NCBI GenBank assembly: GCA_937900305.1
Contig: CALCCV010000631.1
Span: 1-10,507 of the forward strand
DNA from: an uncultured Pseudobdellovibrionaceae bacterium
Lineage (GTDB): Bacteria > Bdellovibrionota > Bdellovibrionia > Bdellovibrionales > Bdellovibrionaceae
DNA: 10,507 nucleotides
Direction: 5' to 3'
Positions 1 to 5,998 of the stretch are shown here, piece by piece. The notes under the pieces were generated by a model. The model was given only the letters and a program-made list of their open reading frames with translations, was not told the origin of the DNA and ran no database searches. The first letter of the stretch is position 1; each line of letters starts with the position of its first letter. The translations under genes were made by a program, and so were the position numbers.

Positions 1-1
1 G

Positions 2-127
2 TCATCCTCTAATTATGAAGAGGAAATTGAAATACCGATAGCCGATTTGCTGGGGCCCTTGACCATTGTTCAGTCGGCGCGTTTGACACATTCTCGCCAC
101 AAATCTGACAGGACAACTGAGTCCTGA
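2..127 (+). CDS. 3' end of an unidentified upstream gene (partial)
   Basis: Reading frame 2 stays open from the window edge to a TGA at 125-127 and gives a 41-residue tail containing EEEIEIPIADLLGPLTIV, ending in a basic, polar stretch. The other two + frames hit stops within about 40 bases. The acidic then hydrophobic pattern and ordinary codon choice look like a real protein end, but I recognise no family. It would end 206 bp before flgF, and its last codons overlap the inverted repeat at 109-126. An opposing - strand frame crosses the same region but has no ribosome binding site, so I prefer this reading. Confidence 0.4.
   Translation, partial: SSSNYEEEIEIPIADLLGPLTIVQSARLTHSRHKSDRTTES
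109..126. promoter_or_regulatory. Inverted repeat, candidate enhancer site upstream of flgF promoter
   Basis: CAGGAC-N6-GTCCTG is a perfect 6-bp-arm inverted repeat with an asymmetric 6-bp centre. It lies about 130 bp upstream of the -24 element of the sigma-54 promoter at 248-263, a usual distance for the upstream activating sequence of a sigma-54 enhancer-binding protein. Only one copy is seen, and short repeats of this kind arise by chance, so the binding role is inference. Confidence 0.35.
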
Positions 128-247
128 TCTGCAAGTTTAGTGGATTTTCTTGAAACTCTGGACTGATGTCTGAAAGCTCACTTCGCTCTCTGACCTCAAA
201 ATGAATTTGGGCATTTTGAAGAAATCTAGACACCGTCTTGGAGAGGG

Positions 248-263
248 TGGCACAGCCATTGCT
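248..263 (+). promoter_or_regulatory. Sigma-54 (RpoN) promoter of the flgF operon
   Basis: TGGCAC at 248-253, five bases, then TTGCT at 259-263. This matches the -24/-12 consensus TGGCAC-N5-TTGCW at every defined position, including the GG and GC dinucleotides at the correct spacing. The predicted transcription start is near 274, leaving an untranslated leader of about 60 bases before the flgF ATG at 334. It lies on the correct strand in a non-coding leader. Such a promoter needs an AAA+ activator, and one is encoded at 5999-7555. Confidence 0.8.
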
Positions 264-333
264 TTGATGATCGTTAAGATCAAAAAAATAAGACATTGAA
301 CTTTGGCGGACTGACGAAGAGACAGGAGGTCTC

Positions 334-1152
334 ATGAGCACCAAGGGAATCTACACAGCGTTGAGCGGTGCTATGGCGCAAAATCTTAAACTCGATTCCA
401 TCGCGAATAATATTGCGAACGTCAACACTCCCGGTTTCAAACGTGACCAGCAGGTGTTTCGAGAATATTTAACGGCGCATGAGAAACCTCCTGAAGTGAT
501 TCAGGTGCCAAAAGATGTCGCGGCCATTGAGTCTTTCTATAATATTCAAGGTGGCGACAAAAGTTTTGTCGAAGGTGTTGGAACGTTCACCGACCATGGT
601 CAAGGCACGGTGAAAAATACGGGTGGGACATTGGATCTAGCGATTGATGGTGACGGATTTTTTGAAGTTCTCACGCCTCAAGGAACTCGGTTCACGCGTG
701 CGGGGAATTTCACGCTTGATGGCAATGGCACGTTGGTGACGAAAGATGGATATTTCGTATTGGGGCAAGGGGATGCTGGATCGGAGCCACAAGATCGCGT
801 GATCCAGATGACAGGTCAGGGAGCGATCACCGTGACCGATGGCGGTGAAGTGCTTCAAGGCCAAGAGCCAATGGCCAAAATCGGAGTGGTTCGCATTGCT
901 GAAAAGGATGCGATCGAAAAAGTTGGTAATTCGATGTATTCCTTTAAAAATGGATTTAATCCGACGGTTGAAAATCTCGAGAGTCCAAATTTACGTCAGG
1001 GATTTTTAGAAATGAGCAACGTGAATGTCGTTCAAGAAATGACAGATATGATTACAACAAATCGCGTTTTCGAAATGGCGCAGAAGGCGATTCAGTCACA
1101 CGATACGATGGCCGACAAAATGATCAACATTGTTGGCAAAGTTCAGGGATAA
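334..1152 (+). CDS. flgF: Flagellar basal-body rod protein FlgF (FlgF/FlgG family)
   Basis: This is a structural protein of the proximal rod of the flagellar basal body, assembled in the periplasm after export by the flagellar type III apparatus; no cleaved signal peptide is seen or expected. The 272-residue product has the N-terminal flagellar rod signature ANNIANVNTPGFKR (residues 24-37), a central D-x-D-G-F-F segment followed by TRAGNFTLDGNGTL, and the C-terminal amphipathic helix with SNVNVVQEMTDMI, all typical of the FlgE/F/G family. An AGGAGG ribosome binding site sits about 7 bases before the ATG at 334. It is named FlgF rather than FlgG by its place before a clear FlgG and by its lower match to the FlgG signature. 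It is probably the first gene of an operon driven by the sigma-54 promoter at 248-263. Confidence 0.9.
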   Translation: MSTKGIYTALSGAMAQNLKLDSIANNIANVNTPGFKRDQQVFREYLTAHEKPPEVIQVPKDVAAIESFYNIQGGDKSFVEGVGTFTDHGQGTVKNTGGTLDLAIDGDGFFEVLTPQGTRFTRAGNFTLDGNGTLVTKDGYFVLGQGDAGSEPQDRVIQMTGQGAITVTDGGEVLQGQEPMAKIGVVRIAEKDAIEKVGNSMYSFKNGFNPTVENLESPNLRQGFLEMSNVNVVQEMTDMITTNRVFEMAQKAIQSHDTMADKMINIVGKVQG

Positions 1153-1214
1153 ATAAAATCATTAATTCAGAATCATTAAAAGAGTTTACTAATGGCACGA
1201 GAGGAAGTTGAGTC

Positions 1215-2003
1215 ATGTTAAAAAGTCTAAATACGGCCGCGACGGGCATGGCTGCGCAGCAAGAAAATATCGATACGATCGCGAATAACCTGGCCAACGT
1301 TTCGACAACTGGATTTAAAAGAGCGCGCGCTGAATTTGAAGACCTAATCTATCAGACATTGCGTGAGCCTGGAAGTGCAAGCGGAGCCAATTCGGTGTCA
1401 CCAACCGGAGTTCAGACGGGGATGGGAGTGCGCACGGCTTCGACGCAAAAAGATTTTGATATGGGTAGTGCGGTGATGACGAAAGCTCCTCTGGACGTGC
1501 AGATTGAGGGATTGGGGTTCTTTCAAATTCAAACTCCCGATGGACAAATCGCTTACACCCGTGACGGATCTTTTAAAAAGGATCCCAATGGAAAGATCAT
1601 TGATAAAAATGGAAATTCTTTGATCCCCGAAATTACAATTCCACCAAATGCGACTGGCTTGGAAATTACGCCTGAGGGTCAAGTGCGAGTCTTGGTGGGC
1701 GGCAACGATCGAGAGCCACAAGTCGTTGGTCAGATTGACGTTGCAAGTTTCATTAATCCGACCGGGCTCAAATCGATGGGCCGAAATCTTTTTGCGCAAA
1801 CTCCGGCGAGTGGTCAACCGGTGACGTCGCGGCCAGGCACCAGTGGCACAGGATATTTATCACAGGGCCAGCTGGAAGCTAGCAATGTCAATATTGTCGA
1901 CGAGATGGTGAACATGATCAGCGCGCAGCGGGCTTACGAAACGAATTCGAAGGTGATTCAGACTTCAGATCAGATGCTCCAAGCTGTCACCAACCTCCGG
2001 TAG
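1215..2003 (+). CDS. flgG: Flagellar distal rod protein FlgG
   Basis: FlgG forms the distal rod, the drive-shaft segment that passes through the P and L rings. The 262-residue length is standard for the family. It shows the rod signature ANNLANVSTTGFKR (residues 23-36), then FEDLIYQTLREPG and a G-V-Q-T-G-M-G-V segment that are characteristic of FlgG and distinguish it from FlgF. It ends with a typical C-terminal helix (ASNVNIVDEMVNMISAQRAY) used for axial packing. AGAGGAAG at 1200-1207 precedes the ATG. The 62-bp AT-rich gap after flgF holds no convincing promoter, so it is probably cotranscribed with flgF and with flgA, which follows 48 bp later. Confidence 0.96.
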   Translation: MLKSLNTAATGMAAQQENIDTIANNLANVSTTGFKRARAEFEDLIYQTLREPGSASGANSVSPTGVQTGMGVRTASTQKDFDMGSAVMTKAPLDVQIEGLGFFQIQTPDGQIAYTRDGSFKKDPNGKIIDKNGNSLIPEITIPPNATGLEITPEGQVRVLVGGNDREPQVVGQIDVASFINPTGLKSMGRNLFAQTPASGQPVTSRPGTSGTGYLSQGQLEASNVNIVDEMVNMISAQRAYETNSKVIQTSDQMLQAVTNLR

Positions 2004-2051
2004 TGAGATGAAGAATCAATAATTGAAGTTGAGAGAAAGAGGCAGAAGCGT

Positions 2052-3053
2052 TTGCAAACCAAAAAGTTCTTATTCAGGAAAATGTTTGCGTTTGGCTATT
2101 TGGTGGCCTCTTTGGTCGGATTATTTTTAGTGATTGTGGCTGCTTCGGCACGGGCCGAAAGGGCCCAGGTTGTGATTGGTGAAAATCTTTCCGTCCTTCC
2201 CGACAGGGATGTGATGTGGAGCGATGTGGTCGAGCTTCGTGGTGGAACGTCGTCGTTAGCCGCCGGCCTTCAGAAGGCGCTGTTTCGGAGCGCAAAACAA
2301 ATGGGCTTGGCTCCTCGAGCTGAACAAGGAAAATCTGAAATTGCGATTTCTCAACCAGAACTTCGCGCCGGATGGCAACGACTCGTCTTGGCCGCAGGTG
2401 AAGTTCGTGACGAGCGACCGATTCCTATTTTTCCGTCAGCTTTGACAATCAGATTGAGCAAAGATTTTTGGTATCAGGATTTAAATCGACGGATCACCCA
2501 AAGACTCAATTCGCAAGGTCAGTACTCTCAAGTGCAAACAGATCTCGATATGTCTAAAATATCGCCCGAGGAGTTGCGGGCTCCTTATTGGGATCTGGAC
2601 CGATTGAAGCTGGGATCACAAATGATTTCTTTTGAGAGCACGGGTGGAAAGAAGTGGCTATCTGTGAACGTCCGCGCGTTTCGAAAGGTTTGGGTTTCGA
2701 CGAGGAGTCTTCGGCAGGGAGAAACGCTAGGCGCAAACCAGATCGAACACCGGGAAGTCGAAGTGACATTTCGGGACGACTTTGTCGACGACGACTCAAT
2801 TGCTGGCCTCACTTTAAAAAGATCTTTGCCAGCTCAAACTCCCCTCACCGCTGCGGATCTTCAAAAATCCCGCTTGGTTCGTTATGGCCAAAACGTCGAA
2901 GTGTCGATGGGCGATGATGACCACAGCATCACCGTTCGGGCAGTGGCGCAAAGGGATGGAGCCGCGGGAGATCGAATTCCCGTGTTAATTTCGGACACCA
3001 AAAAAACTGTTGAGGTTCTCATTAAATCCGCTAGCGAGGTGATTCTCGAATGA
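2052..3053 (+). CDS. flgA: Flagellar P-ring assembly chaperone FlgA
   Basis: FlgA is a periplasmic chaperone that helps FlgI subunits assemble into the P ring. The 333-residue product starts with a Sec signal peptide: basic KKFLFRK, a hydrophobic core, and an A-R-A cleavage motif near residue 35. The C-terminal half carries the SAF domain (about 214-275, with RSLRQGETLGANQIEHREV) and the FlgA tail (about 276-333), with the family motif AVAQRDGAAGDRIPV. The protein is longer than enterobacterial FlgA because of an extra N-terminal region. I chose the TTG at 2052 because AGAGG (2038-2042) is well placed and the basic n-region is then included; an in-frame ATG at 2082 has its AGGA too close. The stop overlaps the flgH start in ATGA, indicating translational coupling. 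Confidence 0.93.
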   Translation: MQTKKFLFRKMFAFGYLVASLVGLFLVIVAASARAERAQVVIGENLSVLPDRDVMWSDVVELRGGTSSLAAGLQKALFRSAKQMGLAPRAEQGKSEIAISQPELRAGWQRLVLAAGEVRDERPIPIFPSALTIRLSKDFWYQDLNRRITQRLNSQGQYSQVQTDLDMSKISPEELRAPYWDLDRLKLGSQMISFESTGGKKWLSVNVRAFRKVWVSTRSLRQGETLGANQIEHREVEVTFRDDFVDDDSIAGLTLKRSLPAQTPLTAADLQKSRLVRYGQNVEVSMGDDDHSITVRAVAQRDGAAGDRIPVLISDTKKTVEVLIKSASEVILE

Positions 3054-3883
3054 CAATTGTAAAAAATATTTCTCATTTTTTGTCTCTTTTTTCATCGAAG
3101 CTTTCGCGAATAAAAATCAGAATTTCTATTGCCGGAAATTTTAGCCTCGGCGTCGCTGCCGCTGTTTTGTTGAGTGCTTGTGGCTCAATGCCTTGGGATG
3201 CCGAGGAGCCACCAAAACAAGATTGGGTGAAGTACTCTGAGGTTCCTCAGATTCTCGTTCCGACGGATCGAAATTATAAGCGCATGAATCGCCAAAAGTT
3301 CGAAGAAGATTCGGATCTCCAGGCCTCGGCGGGCTCGCTGTGGAAAATGGATGGGCAGACTTCTTATCTTTTTACACAAAATCAGACCAGGCAAGAAGGT
3401 GATCCTTTGAAGGTCAAAGTGGTTCAGCCTCTACTGCGACAAGCAGAAACGAAAGTTGCTGTTATCAACGACCTTTTGAAGGAGCTTGAAGAAGAAAAGG
3501 CTCGGCAAGAGCAATCAAAGGGCGAAGAAGATACTATGGCCACACGGGGGCCCGCCTCGGAGAAAAAAACGGGACCAGCGGCTGCTTCGGCTGATCCGAA
3601 AAATAAAAAGGATGTGCCGCCTGACCTGAAAGAACTTGAAAATATTCCGACTAGAATTGTTGAAAAACTGCCGGATGGAAATCTGCGGATTCGCGGCGTG
3701 CAAAATATGATGATTCGCAACCGACCGTTTCGGGTTCATTTGACGGGTATCGTGAAGCCTGAAGATTTCAACGATGAGGGATTGAGTTCAGATAAGATCA
3801 TAGACCCCGAACTCGACATCGTTGGAGTTCGTAAAACACGAACCTTCGACAGTGAGGAAGAAAGTGTTCAAAAAGAAATGTAA
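3050..3883 (+). CDS. flgH: Flagellar L-ring lipoprotein FlgH (divergent)
   Basis: FlgH forms the outer-membrane L ring that acts as a bushing for the rod. The 277-residue product has a lipoprotein signal with lipobox L-S-A-C, placing the acylated cysteine at residue 44. Family features include GSLW (residues 96-99) followed by a Y-L-F segment and GDPLKVKV, and in the C-terminal half LPDGNLRIRG...RPFRVHLTGIVKPEDF, matching the usual G-N-L-x-I-x-G and G-x-V-x-P-x-D motifs. Two oddities stand out: a charged Glu/Lys-rich insert at about 141-195, probably coiled or disordered, and a C-terminus (VGVRKTRTFDSEEESVQKEM) without the usual Gly- and Trp-rich L-ring tail. Its position between flgA and flgI supports the call. 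The start overlaps the flgA stop by 4 bp and the 3' end overlaps flgI. Confidence 0.87.
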   Translation: MTIVKNISHFLSLFSSKLSRIKIRISIAGNFSLGVAAAVLLSACGSMPWDAEEPPKQDWVKYSEVPQILVPTDRNYKRMNRQKFEEDSDLQASAGSLWKMDGQTSYLFTQNQTRQEGDPLKVKVVQPLLRQAETKVAVINDLLKELEEEKARQEQSKGEEDTMATRGPASEKKTGPAAASADPKNKKDVPPDLKELENIPTRIVEKLPDGNLRIRGVQNMMIRNRPFRVHLTGIVKPEDFNDEGLSSDKIIDPELDIVGVRKTRTFDSEEESVQKEM

Positions 3884-4901
3884 ATTCAAATTTCGACTGT
3901 TGTTTCTGGTCTTGCTCGGAATTTTAGAAAGTCCCGCTGCGCAAGCGGCTCGATTGAAAGACATCGCGAGCATTCGGGGAGTTCGTGAAAACCAATTGGT
4001 TGGCTACGGAATCGTAGTGGGCCTTAAGGGCACCGGAGACGGCAAAGGTGAGATGACTGCGAAAGCGTTGTCGCGAATGCTAGAGAAGTTGGGTATGAAA
4101 CTCGACAACAAAGACATTCAAAGCAAAAATGTCGCGGCAGTCATTGTTACCGCAAACCTTCCCGCTTTCGCTAAAGCTGGAAATCCCTTAGATATCACTG
4201 TGAGCGCCATCGGTGATTCAGGCAGTCTTCAGGGCGGGACTCTATTGCAAACGCCACTGCGGGCGGGGAATGACCAAGTTTTTGCGGTGGCGCAAGGAAG
4301 TGTCTCAATAGGCAGTGATGGCAAAGAGATGCATTTAACTTCGGGTCGAATTCCAAATGGCGGGATTATTGAGCGCGATGTCCAAGCCGATTTTTCGGGT
4401 CGAAAAATGTATCGCTTGAATTTGCACAATCCAGATTTTACGACGGCGGCACGGGCGGTGCTGTTGATCAATAAAGAGTTGGGTGGAATTTATGCCTCTG
4501 CGAAAGACGCTGGGACTTTAGACATCGTTACGCCATTTGCTTATGAAAATAAGGGCGTTGAATTGTTGGCGACAATTGAAAGTGTTGAAATCAATCCGGA
4601 TATGAATGCGAAAGTGATCGTGAATGAAAAGACAGGAACGGTGGTCATTGGTGATCATGTCCGAATTTCAAAAGTGGCCATTGCCCACGGGGGAATTTCG
4701 ATAAAGGTTGGCGACGAAAAAGCCAAGAGCGGGAAAACCGCTAGTAGCGATGAAAAGATGGGAGTGATCGAAGGTTCTCTTAGCGTTGGCGACCTAGTGA
4801 AATCTCTGAACAAGTTTGGAGTCTCGCCGAAGGACCTGATAACTATCCTTCAGTCCATCAAAGCAGCTGGAGCTTTGCACGGGGAACTGGAAGTTTTGTA
4901 A
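3864..4901 (+). CDS. flgI: Flagellar P-ring protein FlgI
   Basis: FlgI is the periplasmic protein that polymerises into the P ring around the rod within the peptidoglycan layer. The mature protein begins ARLKDIASIRGVRENQLVGY, followed by GIVVGLKGTGD, the diagnostic FlgI N-terminus. Other family segments are NVAAVIVTANLPAFAKAGNPLD, SIGDSGSLQGGTLLQTPL in shifted form, GRIPNGGIIERDV, and a C-terminus with SLSVGDLVKSLNKFGVSPKDLI. I prefer the GTG at 3864 because GAGGAAG (3854-3860) is correctly spaced and it gives a compact signal peptide cleaved after AQA at residue 28. A longer version from TTG at 3822 is possible but has no ribosome binding site. The chosen start overlaps flgH by 20 bp. Length is 345 residues, close to the usual family size. 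Confidence 0.95.
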   Translation: MFKKKCKFKFRLLFLVLLGILESPAAQAARLKDIASIRGVRENQLVGYGIVVGLKGTGDGKGEMTAKALSRMLEKLGMKLDNKDIQSKNVAAVIVTANLPAFAKAGNPLDITVSAIGDSGSLQGGTLLQTPLRAGNDQVFAVAQGSVSIGSDGKEMHLTSGRIPNGGIIERDVQADFSGRKMYRLNLHNPDFTTAARAVLLINKELGGIYASAKDAGTLDIVTPFAYENKGVELLATIESVEINPDMNAKVIVNEKTGTVVIGDHVRISKVAIAHGGISIKVGDEKAKSGKTASSDEKMGVIEGSLSVGDLVKSLNKFGVSPKDLITILQSIKAAGALHGELEVL

Positions 4902-4954
4902 ATAAATGTTTCGAATTCAGACGTGTGATTATAAACTAAACATACATCATTTAC

Positions 4955-5098
4955 ATGGATGTGGATGATGCCTGGGGAGGGTGGGGAAGAGATCGAGAAC
5001 CAAGGATGGTCATTGATTTTGTTTCTCGCAGGAAACGGGGCAAGAGGAAAGCGACGCCAAGGATTGGCGGCAAAACGACTCAAGCTAAAAAAGTCTAG
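4955..5098 (+). CDS. Possible small basic protein between flgI and flgJ
   Basis: This 47-residue frame lies in the 281-bp gap between flgI and flgJ. Its middle reads MVIDFVSRRKRGKRK and the C-terminus is rich in Lys, Arg, Gly and Thr. The V-I-D-F-x-x-R-R pattern is a common opening of small bacterial proteins, so the true start could be the internal ATG at 5006, giving about 30 residues. Neither start has a strong ribosome binding site. A competing 75-residue frame covers 4959-5186 and its stop overlaps the flgJ GTG. I cannot assign a function and consider it uncertain that this is translated. The remainder of the gap (about 5099-5182) contains a T-rich run at 5133-5150 with no hairpin strong enough to call a terminator. 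Confidence 0.3.
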   Translation: MDVDDAWGGWGRDREPRMVIDFVSRRKRGKRKATPRIGGKTTQAKKV

Positions 5099-5182
5099 TG
5101 CAGGATGCATGAGATTTTCTGACTCAAACTCCCCTTTTTTTCTTTTTCTAATTTTGCCGTTCGGTGGAAGCTTAGGTGACTT

Positions 5183-5839
5183 GTGAAGATCATTGGACCA
5201 ACCAATTTTTCAGCCAGCCCGACAGACAAAAACATCGACGAAAAACTTCAAGATGTTTCTAAAATGTACGAAAAACAGTTTTTGCGTGAAATGATGAAGG
5301 CGATGCGTTCGACCGTCACGCAGTCAGAGCTCTTGCCCGTCAGCCAGGGTGAAAAAATTTATCGCGAAGAACTTGATAACGAGTATGCTGAAAAATGGGG
5401 AGACGCGGGTGGCATCGGTCTTTCGAATATGATCTTCGATCAGTTGAAACAAAAATTTGGCTCTAAAGGAGGCGTCGAAGACAAAGGTTTGAAGCCTATT
5501 CACTCGTTTTCGTTGACGAGTCCGCGAACTTCCCACTCGAGCGAGGGGAATGCAGACATGATGGCCAATCAGCTCTTCTTGAAGGTGAGTGCCGCGGCAA
5601 CCAAGCAAGGCGAATTGGCAAATCCCCTGCCCGGCAGAGTGATTGAAAAAACCGAAACGGCGATGGCGGCGGGGGTACCGGTCACGCACCTCGCAATTGA
5701 TCACGGACCTTTGAAGTCGAAGTGGACTTTCCAAGGCAAATCCACGCTCGAGGCTGGTGATGAAATTGAAGCCGAAAATTCCGTGGGTCGTTTAGCCGGC
5801 GATGCTCAGGAGTTCTTAGTGCATTGGTCAAAGAGCTAA
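5183..5839 (+). CDS. flgJ: FlgJ-like rod-binding protein without muramidase domain
   Basis: The N-terminal 95 residues match the FlgJ rod-binding/rod-cap domain: KMYEKQFLREMMKAMRSTV (28-45), then GEKIYREELDNEYAEKW and GGIGLSNMIFDQL (76-88). This domain scaffolds rod assembly in the periplasm. The C-terminal glucosaminidase domain of enterobacterial FlgJ is absent, as in many alpha-, delta- and epsilon-type lineages, so another enzyme must open the peptidoglycan. Residues 145-215 instead resemble the latter half of an LytM/M23 domain (PLPGRVIE, IDHG at 172-175, L-E-A-G-D-x-I, VGRLAG, FLVHW) without an H-x-H zinc motif; this is inference. The GTG at 5183 has AGGTGA at 5174-5179. No strong terminator follows. 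Confidence 0.82.
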   Translation: MKIIGPTNFSASPTDKNIDEKLQDVSKMYEKQFLREMMKAMRSTVTQSELLPVSQGEKIYREELDNEYAEKWGDAGGIGLSNMIFDQLKQKFGSKGGVEDKGLKPIHSFSLTSPRTSHSSEGNADMMANQLFLKVSAAATKQGELANPLPGRVIEKTETAMAAGVPVTHLAIDHGPLKSKWTFQGKSTLEAGDEIEAENSVGRLAGDAQEFLVHWSKS

Positions 5840-5928
5840 GCTCGTCACGATTGTTATCTTTCGGCGATGATGGATGAAGGTCCAGAATCCACCATCGGCT
5901 TGCCATTTAAAGCGCATTCGTCAATTTC

Positions 5929-5957
5929 CTGACAGTCCCCTATTAAGTTTCTATACA
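5929..5957 (+). promoter_or_regulatory. Sigma-70-type promoter of the enhancer-binding protein gene
   Basis: CTGACA at 5929-5934 and TATACA at 5952-5957 are separated by 17 bases, each one or two changes from the housekeeping consensus at ideal spacing. The predicted start is near 5964, giving a leader of about 35 bases before the ATG at 5999, which has a GAGGTGAT ribosome binding site (5989-5996). It implies that the regulator can be expressed separately from the flg operon. A direct repeat of ACAGTC (5932-5937 and 5955-5960) overlaps both promoter elements and might be an operator. Confidence 0.6.
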
Positions 5958-5998
5958 GTCATGTCGAAGAGTTCGTCGGGAATTGAATGAGGTGATCC

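Noticed and set aside
83..88. TTGACA, a perfect -35 box
   Set aside because: No -10-like sequence lies 15-19 bases downstream (the spot reads tgacag), and it is within the apparent end of the upstream coding frame.
9..344. A 111-residue open frame on the - strand across the flgF leader
   Set aside because: Its first ATG lies in flgF, the next (294-296) has no ribosome binding site, the protein resembles no family, and it would cover the sigma-54 promoter. A + strand partial gene explains the first 127 bases better.
1193..1207. TGGCACG just before flgG, resembling a second sigma-54 -24 element
   Set aside because: The matching TTGC -12 element is absent at the required spacing; the sequence there is the flgG ribosome binding site region.
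4959..5186. 75-residue frame between flgI and flgJ, its stop overlapping the flgJ GTG
   Set aside because: No ribosome binding site, unnatural-looking composition and no recognisable family. Kept only as an alternative in the gap finding.
5865..5897. Imperfect hairpin after flgJ (CGATGATGG with CCACCATCG)
   Set aside because: It has one mismatch, a 15-base loop and no T tract, so it is not a credible intrinsic terminator.
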